A DNA stretch of 41,438 bases from Paracoccaceae bacterium (GCA_018223125.1 JAAEZA010000011.1:1-41438), one strand, 5' to 3'. Counted from the stretch's first letter, positions 1 through 9,391 are shown. A program made the numbers and translations. The notes: generated from the letters alone by a model not told the origin.

Positions 1-80
1 CGGATATTCTGGAACACACGATACCGGCCCTCATCATGCAGGCGGTTCAAAGCGTCGTCGATATGTTGGTCATAATCCAT
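1..80 (-). CDS. hemA: 5-aminolevulinate synthase, N-terminal fragment
   Basis: This is the first 26 codons of a minus-strand gene that runs off the left edge. The protein begins MDYDQHIDDALNRLHDEGRY, which matches the usual start of alphaproteobacterial 5-aminolevulinate synthase (a short helix, then LHxEGRYR). The enzyme condenses glycine with succinyl-CoA in the C4 route to haem, with PLP as cofactor. Only the N-terminal helix is visible, so no catalytic residue can be checked. The start is the ATG complement at 78-80. The identity rests on a short stretch, and a different gene with a similar start cannot be fully excluded. Confidence 0.75.
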   Translation of the reverse strand, partial: MDYDQHIDDALNRLHDEGRYRVFQNI

Positions 81-117
81 AGGTGGCACCCTAAAATTGC
101 GGCCCGAACGTTGGGTC

Positions 118-136
118 GATACCCAGATAGGGTATC
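118..136. other. Perfect 7-bp inverted repeat in hemA leader/promoter
   Basis: GATACCC at 118-124 and GGGTATC at 130-136 form a perfect stem with a 5-base loop, 37 bases upstream of the hemA start. It could be a regulator site or a leader hairpin of hemA. I see no FNR-type (TTGAT-N4-ATCAA) or PpsR-type (TGT-N12-ACA) site nearby. The role is unknown. Confidence 0.3.
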
Positions 137-286
137 CTAGCACAGACAGTTAGACCACAAAACGCCGCATGTGTCAGCCGGAACTTGAACTGACGACACA
201 TGAGTCTGGCTGCGCAACCCCTTGGAATAGATGCAACATCCGACTTTTTCCCAGCCCCGTCTGCTCTACAGGTGCGGCCGGCTGCT

Positions 287-799
287 TTAATAGATATAGC
301 GAATCTGATCGGTCCAGTAGCGTTCCACCCGCCGCAGCACTGTATTGATGTTCTTCAAACCCACTTCTCCGATAACGTCCTGCCCGACCATGCCACCGGC
401 GTGGCGTTCGAAAAGATCAGTGACGATAGCGCGGATTTCGCGCCCCCGCTCGGTCAATCTGACACGAACGGCACGTCGGTCGATTTCGCAGCGGTGGTGG
501 TGCATGTACCCTGCCTCCACCAGCTTCTTGAGGTTATAGGACACGTTGGAACCCTGATAGTAACCACGGGATTTCAATTCGCCGGCGGTCACCTCGTTAT
601 CACCGATATTGAACAACAATAGCGCCTGAACTGAGTTTATATCCAGCAACCCCAGACGTTCGAATTCATCCTTGATCACGTCAAGCAGCAGCCTGTGAAG
701 GCGTTCAACCATTGAAAGTGTTTCAAGATAAGAGCCAAGGAACTCCGGCCCTTTGGTATCAACTTCGGTTGGGTTTACTTGTGCATGAATGCTCATCAT
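287..799 (-). CDS. MarR-family winged-helix regulator (LdtR-like)
   Basis: A 170-residue protein with the all-helical plus wing layout of MarR proteins. A helical dimer segment lies at about 25-55. The helix-turn-helix is around 70-105 (TAGELKSRGYYQGSNVSYNL) and the wing around 110-130, with the DRRAVRVRLTERG pattern typical of the MarR wing. The long N-terminal extension and the GYYQGSNVSYN recognition helix recall the LdtR group of alphaproteobacteria, which controls cell-wall and stress genes; that subgroup name is an inference. It is transcribed toward hemA with about 200 bases between. A GGAG motif lies a few bases before the ATG at 799; a second ATG follows at once. DNA binding is expected, but the target is not visible here. 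Confidence 0.8.
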   Translation of the reverse strand: MMSIHAQVNPTEVDTKGPEFLGSYLETLSMVERLHRLLLDVIKDEFERLGLLDINSVQALLLFNIGDNEVTAGELKSRGYYQGSNVSYNLKKLVEAGYMHHHRCEIDRRAVRVRLTERGREIRAIVTDLFERHAGGMVGQDVIGEVGLKNINTVLRRVERYWTDQIRYIY

Positions 800-887
800 T
801 GTTCTCCGCCATTAGCCATTCACAGGCAGAATTGCGGAAAAGTTCGAACAACTCGTTAAACAGAAGTTATTTTTTTCGAAATTGCCA

Positions 888-1166
888 CTATCTTACTGAC
901 AAATTGTCTAAAATTCGCGCTAGAGCGGGTTTGAATTCTTCCGGAGCGGGTGCAGCACCGCTGATCCATGAATATAGCACCTGATCCGGCTGGTTCATGA
1001 AATGCTCGTGCGCGTCCAGCGCGTCAGCATCCAGATTGGCCAGTTCCGTGTCTGCGAAACGCCCCAAAATCAGGTCCATTTCTTTCATACCACGCCGCCA
1101 GGACCGCATCCGCAGTCTGCGCAGGCGGGTTTCACGGGGTTCGTCTTTCGGGTGCATCTGTTCCAT
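888..1166 (-). CDS. sdhE: Succinate dehydrogenase assembly factor SdhE (FAD assembly)
   Basis: A 92-residue small helical protein of the Sdh5/SdhE (DUF339) family, which helps attach FAD covalently to the flavoprotein subunit of succinate dehydrogenase in the cytoplasm. The diagnostic RGxxE patch is present in the first third (SWRRGMKEMDLILGRF), followed by a helical core with WxxG-like ending (YSWISG). I start it at the ATG complement at 1164-1166 because GAAGG precedes it at good spacing and family members begin close to this point; the frame stays open another 24 codons upstream but those residues look non-native. It stands alone, divergent from the aminotransferase gene. Confidence 0.85.
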   Translation of the reverse strand: MEQMHPKDEPRETRLRRLRMRSWRRGMKEMDLILGRFADTELANLDADALDAHEHFMNQPDQVLYSWISGAAPAPEEFKPALARILDNLSVR

Positions 1167-1276
1167 AACGCCTTCTAGAACGGGGCCGCGGGACAGGCAA
1201 GAGCCTGCATGACAGGGTTTTCCTTGCACCCCGCGCATCGCCCTCCTAAGACAGTGCGTGATACAAGAAGGGGTAA

Positions 1277-2485
<1,209 letters not shown>

Positions 2486-2493
2486 GAGAACCC

Positions 2494-2892
2494 ATGGCCG
2501 ACCTGCAAAACCTGTTCTTCCGCGTCCGCGAAAACGGTGCTGCGGTATATCGCGTTGATGCGGAGAACCGCCAGCGCCGTCTGGACATGCAACAAATCGC
2601 CGTAGTGAATATCCGCTCCGGCGAGGTGAAACCCCACGGCGACCAGATCCCCACTGCGGCAGAGCGCAACGAAATCGACGCATGGGTGGTAGCACGGCGC
2701 AAGATTATCGAAGAACGGCGCATTGACGATCTGCTGCGTACCACGGATCACCTGAACCTGACGGCGCAATGGGTGCAGACCCGCGCCACGGACGAGCAGA
2801 TCGAGATGTTTGCCGATGATCTGCTGATGGCAATGCACGATCTGCGCACGGTGATCGTGCGGCGTAAAGCGGACGGATTGGCCAAAAAGTAG
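2494..2892 (+). CDS. Small conserved protein of unknown function downstream of aspC
   Basis: A 132-residue soluble protein with no signal peptide or membrane segment. It is rich in charged residues and appears mostly helical after residue 50. The N-terminal part (LFFRVRENGAAVYRV) looks like two beta strands. I do not recognise a named domain. It starts 8 bases after the aspC stop with AGGAG immediately in front (the GTAGGAGAACCC stretch), so it is likely translated from the same message. Codon use is like its neighbours, and the lack of stops over the whole stretch plus the good ribosome site make it a real gene. No function can be assigned from context beyond the link to aspC. Confidence 0.75.
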   Translation: MADLQNLFFRVRENGAAVYRVDAENRQRRLDMQQIAVVNIRSGEVKPHGDQIPTAAERNEIDAWVVARRKIIEERRIDDLLRTTDHLNLTAQWVQTRATDEQIEMFADDLLMAMHDLRTVIVRRKADGLAKK

Positions 2893-2957
2893 CGCGCTGG
2901 CTGCTATCGGGGAATTGAGTATTTTTTGAACATTAAAGCCGGATTGGGTTGCGCTGC

Positions 2958-3419
2958 CTAAACGGGAAGAATCGTTGTGCTTTTGATTTCTTCCATAGAC
3001 AGGAGTGCTGTGACGTTGAAGATCTTAACCTCTGCGATCAGCGCCTGATAGAAGGTGTCATAGGCTTTCGCGTTGGCAACGCGCACTTTCAGAATGTAAT
3101 CAATATCCCCTGCAAGGCGGTGGGCCTCCATCACTTCGGGGCGTTCCAGCAGCGTTCTCAGGAAGGCATCCTGCCAGCTTTGATCATGTTCGGACGTGCG
3201 GATAAGCACGAAAAAACAAGCCTCTAGGCCCAACATCTCGGGATCGACCAAAGTTGTCTGGCCGCGGATCAGGCCCGCCTCGCGCATCTTGCGGATGCGG
3301 TTCCAAACCGGCGTCTTGCTGGCCCCGACCGTGCGGGCGATATCATCCAGCGACTGGGAGGCATCCTTTTGCAATTCCGCAAGGATTTTCCGGTCCAGAG
3401 GGTCTAGAGCGATGGACAT
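2958..3419 (-). CDS. Lrp/AsnC-family transcriptional regulator
   Basis: A 153-residue regulator of normal Lrp length. Residues 5-55 hold the winged helix-turn-helix (LDRKILAELQKDASQSLDDI, then GASKTPVWNRIRKMREAGLI). Residues 65-150 form the RAM ligand-binding domain with the GDIDYILKV core. The start at 3419 is chosen because AGAGGA lies eight bases upstream; the upstream in-frame ATG at 3455 lacks this. It is divergent from the sulfite reduction operon starting at 3571, so it is the natural candidate regulator of that operon, probably responding to an amino acid. Which one is not visible. It is convergent with the small gene at 2494. Confidence 0.88.
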   Translation of the reverse strand: MSIALDPLDRKILAELQKDASQSLDDIARTVGASKTPVWNRIRKMREAGLIRGQTTLVDPEMLGLEACFFVLIRTSEHDQSWQDAFLRTLLERPEVMEAHRLAGDIDYILKVRVANAKAYDTFYQALIAEVKIFNVTALLSMEEIKSTTILPV

Positions 3420-3463
3420 TTTGTCATTCCTCTCATTTCGCGACGTTTGTTCCAAATTGTAAG

Positions 3464-3473
3464 CTTTCGAAAG
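3464..3473. promoter_or_regulatory. Candidate regulator site between lrp-type gene and cysG
   Basis: CTTTCGAAAG is a perfect 10-base palindrome in the 151-base gap between the divergent Lrp-type gene and cysG. Nearby AT-rich tracts (about 3475-3490) also suit Lrp-type wrapping. It is a plausible operator, but one short palindrome is weak evidence. Confidence 0.25.
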
Positions 3474-3570
3474 TCATATTTTCCTATTTCACGTCAAAAT
3501 GGGTTTGTAAATGGAATTTCTTCCTTCAAACCGCTATATCGAGCGTAACGAATTGAAAGTGGACGGGACA

Positions 3571-4974
3571 ATGAAGCATTTTCCGATCTTTGTGAATCTT
3601 GTGAACCAGCGGGTTTTGCTGGCTGGCGGCGGTGAAACCGCAGTGGCGAAACTGCGCCTGATCCTCAAGACCGAAGCCGAAATTCACGTCTTTGCTGAAG
3701 AGCCGGTCGCACAGGTTCAGGCATGGGCCGCAGCAGGACGCCTGACATTGCACAGCCGCAAGATGCAGGCAGGCGATGTATATGGCGCACGTCTGGTTTA
3801 TGCGGCACAGGATGATGATGCAGCGGATGCGCGGGTGGCCGCCCTTGGCCGTGCGGGCGGTGCGCTGGTGAACATCGTGGACAACCTGCAAGACAGCCAG
3901 TTCATCACCCCTGCAATCGTGGACCGTAATCCTGTGACGGTTGCTATCGGCACCGAAGGCGCTGCTCCTGTTCTGGCCCGTCACATCAAGGCGCAGGTGG
4001 AAGAGGCGCTGCCCCCGTCGCTTGGCATTCTGGCCCGTCTGGGACAGGCATTCCGCGGCGCGGTCGAGGTTCTGCCCATGGGACGCAAGCGGCGGGATTT
4101 CTGGTCCCGCTTCTATTTCGAGCGCGGCCCGAAAGCGCTGACATCCGGCGGCGAACAGGCGGTACGCGCGGAGTTGCAAGACCTGCTGGCGCAGACAGTC
4201 GCGGCCCAACGCAGTGCGGGGCGTGTCGATCTGGTGGGCGCTGGCCCCGGGGATGCAGAACTGTTGACGCTGCGGGCGCGCAAACTGCTGCATGAGGCAG
4301 ACGTTGTGTTGCACGACCAGATGGTGACAGGTGAAATTCTGGAACTGGCACGGCGCGAAGCCATCGTGGTTGAAACCGGCAAACGGGGTTTTGGCGAAAG
4401 CTGGTCACAGGATGACATTAATGACCTGATGATTTCCCATGCGGCGCAGGGCCGCCATGTGGTGCGGCTGAAATCCGGCGATCCGGCGATGTTTGCGCGG
4501 CTGGACGAAGAAATGGATGCGCTTGATGCGGCGGGTGTGGACTGGGCGATTGTTCCGGGCATCACCGCAGCCTCGGCAGCGGCGGCAGGGGCAGGTCTGT
4601 CCCTGACACAACGGGGGCGCAATTCCGCGCTGAAATTCCTGACGGCCCATGATGTAAACGGCTTTGCCGATCAGGACTGGCGCGATCTGGCCAAACCGGA
4701 TGCGGTGGCCGCGGTCTACATGGGCAAGAAAGCGGCGAGCTTCCTGCGCGGGCGTCTGATGATGCATGGCGCAAACGGCGAGATGCCGGTGACGGTTGTG
4801 GAAAACGCCTCGCGCGCGAACCAGCGCATTTTGCAGGCAACCCTGTTGAGCTTGCCTGAAATCCTCAACGCCTCGGATGTGAGCGGTCCCGCAGTCATGC
4901 TGCTGGGTCTGGCACCGCGGGCGGCAGCGCAAGTTGCGCTTGACCTTGATATTGACGAAATGGAGCAAGCCTGA
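3571..4974 (+). CDS. cysG: Siroheme synthase (CysG-type fusion)
   Basis: A 467-residue two-part enzyme making siroheme, the cofactor of the sulfite reductase encoded two genes later. The N-terminal half (about 1-205) is the precorrin-2 dehydrogenase/ferrochelatase part with a nucleotide-binding loop VLLAGGGETAVAK. The C-terminal half (about 220-460) is the SAM-dependent uroporphyrinogen-III methyltransferase with VDLVGAGPGDAELLTLRA, the VVRLKSGDPAMFAR block and VPGITAASAAAA. The start at 3571 gives the usual MKHFPIFVNL opening; the frame extends upstream but those 20 residues are unlike the family. The stop TGA shares a base with the next ATG (TGATG at 4972-4976), so translation is coupled. 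Confidence 0.93.
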   Translation: MKHFPIFVNLVNQRVLLAGGGETAVAKLRLILKTEAEIHVFAEEPVAQVQAWAAAGRLTLHSRKMQAGDVYGARLVYAAQDDDAADARVAALGRAGGALVNIVDNLQDSQFITPAIVDRNPVTVAIGTEGAAPVLARHIKAQVEEALPPSLGILARLGQAFRGAVEVLPMGRKRRDFWSRFYFERGPKALTSGGEQAVRAELQDLLAQTVAAQRSAGRVDLVGAGPGDAELLTLRARKLLHEADVVLHDQMVTGEILELARREAIVVETGKRGFGESWSQDDINDLMISHAAQGRHVVRLKSGDPAMFARLDEEMDALDAAGVDWAIVPGITAASAAAAGAGLSLTQRGRNSALKFLTAHDVNGFADQDWRDLAKPDAVAAVYMGKKAASFLRGRLMMHGANGEMPVTVVENASRANQRILQATLLSLPEILNASDVSGPAVMLLGLAPRAAAQVALDLDIDEMEQA

Positions 4975-5276
4975 TGGCCAAGAAATTTACCCCGAAGGTT
5001 CTGACGGCGAACCACCTTCTGTCCGGTGACGTGATTTACTGGGACGAAAAAGGCGATTGGGTCGGCGCATTCGAAGATGCGCTGTATCTGGATACCGAAA
5101 AGCTGGCGAACCATGTGCTGACCCTTGCGGAGAAGCAACAGGATGTGATCGTCGGGCCCTATCTGGCAGATGCGGCCCTTGGCCCTGACGACAAACCGAT
5201 GCCGGCCCACTTCCGCGAAACCTTTCGAATGACCGGACCCAGCAATTACCACCACGGCAAGCAAGCGGAGGCATAA
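4974..5276 (+). CDS. DUF2849 protein of the sulfite reduction operon
   Basis: A 100-residue protein with the DUF2849 look: KVLTANHLLSGDVIYWD at the start, then GAFEDALYL and a GPYLAD segment, rich in acidic residues, no membrane segment. In alphaproteobacteria this family sits between cysG and the sulfite reductase gene, as it does here, overlapping cysG by one base and lying 3 bases before cysI. Its biochemical role is not established; a small accessory or assembly role in sulfite reduction is an inference from the constant position. Confidence 0.85.
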   Translation: MAKKFTPKVLTANHLLSGDVIYWDEKGDWVGAFEDALYLDTEKLANHVLTLAEKQQDVIVGPYLADAALGPDDKPMPAHFRETFRMTGPSNYHHGKQAEA

Positions 5277-5279
5277 ACC

Positions 5280-6947
5280 ATGTATTCCTACAGCCAGTTT
5301 GACAAAGATTTCATCGCCGAGCGCAACAAACAGTTCCGCGCACAGGTGGAGCGGCGCATCGACGGTTCCCTGACCGAAGCCGAGTTCAAGCCGCTGCGCC
5401 TGATGAACGGTCTCTATCTGCAACTGCACGCCTATATGCTGCGGGTGGCCATTCCCTATGGCACGCTGCGCTCCGCCCAGATGCGCCAGCTGGCCATGAT
5501 TGCCGAGAAATTCGACAAGGGCTACGGGCATTTTACCACGCGTCAGAACATCCAGTTCAACTGGCCCAAGCTGCGGGATGTGCCTGATATTCTCGACGCG
5601 CTTGCAGAGGTGGAGATGCACGCCATCCAGACCTCCGGCAACTGCGTGCGCAACGTAACCTCTGACCATTTTGCCGGCGCTGCCGCGGATGAGATCGAAG
5701 ACCCCCGCCCCACAGCCGAACTGCTGCGCCAGTGGTCCACCGACCATCCCGAATTCGCCTTTCTGGGGCGCAAGTTCAAGATCGCCGTGGTCGGCTCCGA
5801 AACAGACCGCGCGGTGACCAAAGCCCATGACATCGGCTTGCGCATGGTACGCGGCGCGAATGGCGAGGCGGGTTACGAAGTGATCGTGGGCGGCGGTTTG
5901 GGCCGCACGCCAATGGTGGGCAAGATCATCCGTGATTTCCTGCCAGCCGAAGATCTGCTGCCCTATGTGGAAAGCATCCTTCAGGTTTATAACCGTCTGG
6001 GCCGGCGCGATAACAAATATAAGGCACGGATCAAGATCACAGTGCACGAAAACGGACTGGACGTGATCCGCGACGAGGTGGAAAAAGCCTTTGTCCTGCA
6101 ACGGCAGGCTTTTGGCGGCTACGATCAGGAGCTTTACGCGTCGATCAAGGAAGCCTTTGCTCCGCCGGCCTTTATCGACGCGCCACTGGATGCGTTTTAC
6201 GCCGCTCAGAATGCTGATGCGTCCTTCCGCTCTTTCGTGGATACCAATCTGGCCGAACACAAGAATCCCGATTACGCCATCGTGACCATTTCGACCAAGG
6301 CGCACGGCCAGACACCGGGTGATGCGACTGCGGATCAGATGCGGGTGATGGCGGATCTGGCGGAAACCTACGGCCATGACGAGTTGCGTATCAGCCACGA
6401 GCAGAACGTGATCCTGCCCCATGTGCACAAATCACACCTGCCCGAAATCTTTGCCCGCCTGCGCGAAGCCGGACTGGCCACGGCCAATATCGGACTGATT
6501 TCCGATATTATCGCCTGCCCCGGCATGGACTACTGTGCTTTGGCAACAGCACGTTCGATTCCTGTGGCGCAACAGATCGCCACACGCTTTGAAAAGCTGA
6601 AGCTGGAGCATGACATCGGCGCGCTGAAGATCAAGATTTCGGGCTGCATCAATGCTTGTGGCCACCACCACGTGGGTCACATCGGCATTCTGGGTCTGGA
6701 CCGGGCCGGTGTTGAAAACTACCAGATCACACTTGGCGGGGATCATACGGAAACCGCTGCAATCGGTGAACGTGCCGGACCGGGGTTCGCCTATGACGAG
6801 ATTGTTCCTGCAATCGAGCGCCTGATCCACGGGTATCTCGACCTGCGCGACAGTCCCGAAGAAACCTTTATCGAAACCTACCGCCGTTTGGGGGCCGCAC
6901 CGTTCAAGGCTGTGCTTTATCCCGCTGAACAAATCGCAGCCGAATAG
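5280..6947 (+). CDS. cysI: Assimilatory sulfite (nitrite/sulfite) reductase haemoprotein
   Basis: A 555-residue siroheme and [4Fe-4S] reductase that takes sulfite to sulfide with six electrons. The cluster and siroheme ligands are visible as Cys413 and Cys419 (CPGMDYC) plus Cys456 and Cys460 (GCINACG), the C-x5-C...C-x3-C pattern. The duplicated ferredoxin-like half (GHFTTRQNIQFNWPKL near 82 and LRISHEQNVILPHV near 370) is also clear. Context of siroheme synthase, CysH and a ferredoxin-NADP reductase makes sulfite the likely substrate rather than nitrite. With Fpr in the operon and no CysJ, electrons probably come from NADPH through ferredoxin or directly from Fpr. Confidence 0.93.
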   Translation: MYSYSQFDKDFIAERNKQFRAQVERRIDGSLTEAEFKPLRLMNGLYLQLHAYMLRVAIPYGTLRSAQMRQLAMIAEKFDKGYGHFTTRQNIQFNWPKLRDVPDILDALAEVEMHAIQTSGNCVRNVTSDHFAGAAADEIEDPRPTAELLRQWSTDHPEFAFLGRKFKIAVVGSETDRAVTKAHDIGLRMVRGANGEAGYEVIVGGGLGRTPMVGKIIRDFLPAEDLLPYVESILQVYNRLGRRDNKYKARIKITVHENGLDVIRDEVEKAFVLQRQAFGGYDQELYASIKEAFAPPAFIDAPLDAFYAAQNADASFRSFVDTNLAEHKNPDYAIVTISTKAHGQTPGDATADQMRVMADLAETYGHDELRISHEQNVILPHVHKSHLPEIFARLREAGLATANIGLISDIIACPGMDYCALATARSIPVAQQIATRFEKLKLEHDIGALKIKISGCINACGHHHVGHIGILGLDRAGVENYQITLGGDHTETAAIGERAGPGFAYDEIVPAIERLIHGYLDLRDSPEETFIETYRRLGAAPFKAVLYPAEQIAAE

Positions 6948-6959
6948 GAGACGCACGCC

Positions 6960-7697
6960 ATGCCATTAGAAGCCGCTTATCTGACTGTTCCCGAACGTGT
7001 AGAGATGCTGAACTCCAGCTATCGCCACCACGCTGCAATTCCCGTGCTGACCGAGGCGCTTAACGATCCCTTGCTTGGAAACGTGGCGCTGGTGTCCTCT
7101 TTCGGGGCGGAATCAGTTGTTCTGTTGCATATGGTTGCCACCATCAAGCCGGAAACACCGGTGGTGATGATCGACACCGAAATGCTGTTTCCCGAAACGC
7201 TCGACTATCAGGCCGAAGTTGCTGAAAAGCTGGGTCTGAAAAACATGCGTATCATCCGCGCGGACGCTGCCGCTGTGGCTGCGGCCGATCCGGACGGAAC
7301 CCTTCACCAGACAGCACCGGATGCCTGCTGTTCCCTGCGCAAGACCGAACCCTTGCAAAAGGCACTGGGCGATTATGACGCATGGATTACGGGGCGCAAA
7401 AGATTCCAAAGCGGACAGCGTGCGGTTCTGGACCTGTTCGAGAGCGAGGACGACATCCGCATCAAGATCAACCCGCTGGCCCACTGGCGCCAGCAGGATC
7501 TGATCGCCTATATGGAAAACAATGCCCTGCCCCGCCACCCGCTGGTCGCCAAGGGCTATCCGTCGATTGGCTGTGCCCCCTGCACTACGCCGGTCGGCCG
7601 TAATGAGGATCCCCGCTCGGGCCGCTGGCGCGGGCAGGACAAGGTCGAATGTGGCATCCACTTCGGCGCAGATGGCAAGATTGTCAGAGGAGCCTGA
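6960..7697 (+). CDS. cysH: Adenylyl-sulfate (APS) reductase, thioredoxin-dependent
   Basis: A 245-residue PAPS/APS reductase fold enzyme. It reduces activated sulfate to sulfite. Cys123-Cys124 (CCSLRKTEPL) and Cys205/Cys208 (CAPC) are the four ligands of the [4Fe-4S] cluster seen in the APS-using type, and Cys231 in the ECGIH tail is the catalytic cysteine. The SFGAESVVLLHM P-loop-like motif is near residue 46. The cluster cysteines point to APS rather than PAPS as substrate, as is known for this subgroup. AGGAG precedes the ATG. It lies 12 bases after cysI and 3 bases before the DUF934 gene. Confidence 0.93.
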   Translation: MPLEAAYLTVPERVEMLNSSYRHHAAIPVLTEALNDPLLGNVALVSSFGAESVVLLHMVATIKPETPVVMIDTEMLFPETLDYQAEVAEKLGLKNMRIIRADAAAVAAADPDGTLHQTAPDACCSLRKTEPLQKALGDYDAWITGRKRFQSGQRAVLDLFESEDDIRIKINPLAHWRQQDLIAYMENNALPRHPLVAKGYPSIGCAPCTTPVGRNEDPRSGRWRGQDKVECGIHFGADGKIVRGA

Positions 7698-7700
7698 GAC

Positions 7701-8138
7701 ATGACGCATACAGTACTTATTCAGGACAGCGGCTTTGTTCAGGACGACTGGACCGGCCCGCTGCTCGACTGGGATGTGGCCACACAGGGCGGCGCGGAAC
7801 CCAAGCGCGGTTACGGGCTGGATGTGCCCAATACCGTCACAGCGGAACAGTTGCAGCCCTATTTCGATACCGTGGGCATGATCCGCATCTTCTTTCCAAA
7901 CGCCCATGACGGGCGCGGCTTTACCATTGCGCGCACCGCCCGTCTGCTCGGCTATAAGGGACGCTTGCGCGCCTATGGTCATGTGATTGCAGATCAATAC
8001 GCCATGGCGCGGCGTGTGGGCTTTGACGAAGTGGAAATCGAACAGAGCCTTGCAAACCGCCAGCCCGAAGACCAGTGGCGCGCCCGCGCCAACTGGACCG
8101 AACACCGCTACCTAAACAGGTTGCAAAAATCAGCATAA
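7701..8138 (+). CDS. DUF934 protein of the sulfate assimilation operon
   Basis: A 145-residue soluble protein of the DUF934 family, recognised by GLDVPNTVTAEQLQPYF, the FPNAHDGRGFTIARTAR block and GYKGRLRAYGHVIADQYAMARRVGFDEVEI. The family nearly always travels with cysI and cysH. Its activity has not been firmly shown; a partner role in sulfite reduction is inferred. Start is 3 bases after the cysH stop. Its stop codon overlaps the left arm of a perfect inverted repeat that lies in front of fpr. Confidence 0.87.
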   Translation: MTHTVLIQDSGFVQDDWTGPLLDWDVATQGGAEPKRGYGLDVPNTVTAEQLQPYFDTVGMIRIFFPNAHDGRGFTIARTARLLGYKGRLRAYGHVIADQYAMARRVGFDEVEIEQSLANRQPEDQWRARANWTEHRYLNRLQKSA

Positions 8139-8158
8139 TTGTTATTACACTAACAATT
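8137..8158. promoter_or_regulatory. Perfect 8-bp inverted repeat in front of fpr
   Basis: AATTGTTA (8137-8144) and TAACAATT (8151-8158) are exact inverted copies around a 6-base spacer. They fill most of the 43-base gap between the DUF934 gene and fpr and start inside the DUF934 stop codon. The AT-rich, symmetric form suits a dimeric repressor or activator site, giving fpr its own control (for example oxidative stress). A weak RNA hairpin without a T-run is the alternative. Confidence 0.45.
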
Positions 8159-8181
8159 GACCTTTCGACAGGAATACGACA

Positions 8182-9018
8182 ATGACGGATCAGAATCCTA
8201 TTACCACGACCGAGGCCAAGCCTGTGCCAGTTCTTCCCGACGCCCAGACCGTCACAAAAGTAACCCATTACACAGACCGGCTGTTCTCGTTTCGCGTGAC
8301 CCGTCCGGCCAGCCTGCGCTTCCGCTCGGGCGAGTTTGTGATGATCGGACTGATGGGCGATCCCGATCCGAAAACCGGCAAGCAAAAACCCCTGCTGCGG
8401 GCCTATTCCATCGCCTCCCCCAGCTGGGACGACGAACTGGAGTTCTACTCCATCAAGGTGCAGGACGGTCCGCTGACATCTAAGCTGCAAAACATTCAGG
8501 TGGGCGACGAAGTCATCGTGCGTCCCAAACCTGTGGGTACGCTGGTTCTGGACGCGCTGCTGCCCGCCAAACGGATGTATTTCATCGCAACAGGCACCGG
8601 CATTGCGCCGTTCGCCTCGCTGATCCGCGATCCCGACCTTTATGAACGCTATGACGAAGTGATCCTCTGCCACACCTGTCGCGAAACAGCAGAGCTGAAA
8701 TACGGCGCGGATCTGGTGGCTTCGCTTTCGGATGACCCGCTGATCGGCGAAGTTGTCGGCGACAAGCTGAAGTATTTCCCGACCACCACACAGGAACCCA
8801 GCGCACGTATGGGCCGGATCACCCACCTGTTGAAAGATGGTGAAGTGGCCAAGGAATTCGGCCTGCCGCCGCTTAACCCGGAAACAGATCGCCTGATGGT
8901 CTGTGGCTCTATGGGGTTGAACGTGGACATCAAGGACATCTGCGAAGCCGCAGGCATGACGGAAGGGTCCAACAGCCAGCCCGCCGAATTTGTGGTCGAA
9001 AAAGCCTTCGTCGGCTGA
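8182..9018 (+). CDS. fpr: Ferredoxin-NADP(+) reductase
   Basis: A 278-residue flavoprotein of the bacterial plant-type FNR family. FAD binding is seen in LLRAYSIASPSWDDELEFYSI (RAYS FAD motif, near residue 73). The NADP-binding part has FIATGTGIAPFASLIRD near residue 133 and the VCGSMGLN block near 240. It ends in VEKAFVG, the usual C-terminal tail of the bacterial subclass. It shuttles electrons between NADPH and ferredoxin or flavodoxin, which would feed the sulfite reductase upstream, and it is also a known oxidative-stress enzyme. It is last in the operon, followed by an intrinsic terminator. Confidence 0.93.
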   Translation: MTDQNPITTTEAKPVPVLPDAQTVTKVTHYTDRLFSFRVTRPASLRFRSGEFVMIGLMGDPDPKTGKQKPLLRAYSIASPSWDDELEFYSIKVQDGPLTSKLQNIQVGDEVIVRPKPVGTLVLDALLPAKRMYFIATGTGIAPFASLIRDPDLYERYDEVILCHTCRETAELKYGADLVASLSDDPLIGEVVGDKLKYFPTTTQEPSARMGRITHLLKDGEVAKEFGLPPLNPETDRLMVCGSMGLNVDIKDICEAAGMTEGSNSQPAEFVVEKAFVG

Positions 9019-9044
9019 CGCAAAGCTTCGCGAAAAACAGGATC

Positions 9045-9072
9045 AAAAGCCCCCCTCTGCGGGGGCTTTTTT
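9045..9072 (+). terminator. Intrinsic terminator of the cys operon
   Basis: AAAAGCCCCC (9045-9054) pairs with GGGGGCTTTT (9061-9070) over a 6-base loop, and a run of six T closes it. It lies 26 bases after the fpr stop. Confidence 0.93.
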
Positions 9073-9285
9073 GCATTTCGGGGCCGGAACCTTCTACAAA
9101 GCGAGCTGAAATTTCGTTGCAACAGCTGTCACAATACCCGTGTCCCGCGTGTCACCTGACCTCGGCAAAACGGGCATTAGCCATAAATTCACCTCATTCG
9201 AAAATTTATAAAAATCTATATATTTCAGTGTTTTAAATCGCCTGATTTCGACCCGTTACAGGCCAAACCGTCCCCTTCGGGAATG

Positions 9286-9313
9286 TTACAATCGCTGAAC
9301 TACGTGTTATACA
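9286..9313 (+). promoter_or_regulatory. Weak promoter candidate for the bufferin operon
   Basis: TTACAA (9286-9291) and TATACA (9308-9313) are spaced by 16 bases, a poor to moderate match to a housekeeping -35/-10 pair. Related operons are known to be driven by ECF sigma factors, whose promoters look different, so this assignment is weak. Confidence 0.22.
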
Positions 9314-9362
9314 CATCCATGTGAGTAGCTATTGATGATCGTGCTTGGCTACGCTCATCCTA

Positions 9363-9391
9363 CCGCACCTTGGAGGTCATCGACGGTGCGG
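9363..9391 (+). promoter_or_regulatory. Stem-loop in leader of bufferin precursor gene
   Basis: CCGCACC (9363-9369) and GGTGCGG (9385-9391) form a perfect 7-bp stem around a 15-base loop, ending 30 bases before the precursor ATG. It could stabilise the message or control translation. No T-run follows, so it is not a terminator. Confidence 0.35.

Noticed and set aside
200-622. 140-residue plus-strand open frame
   Set aside because: Antisense to the MarR/LdtR-like gene with its typical helix-turn-helix and wing.
4716-6428. 570-residue open frame on the minus strand
   Set aside because: It lies opposite cysG and cysI, which have full family motifs. It has no ribosome site and its residues look like a mirror of GC-rich coding sequence.
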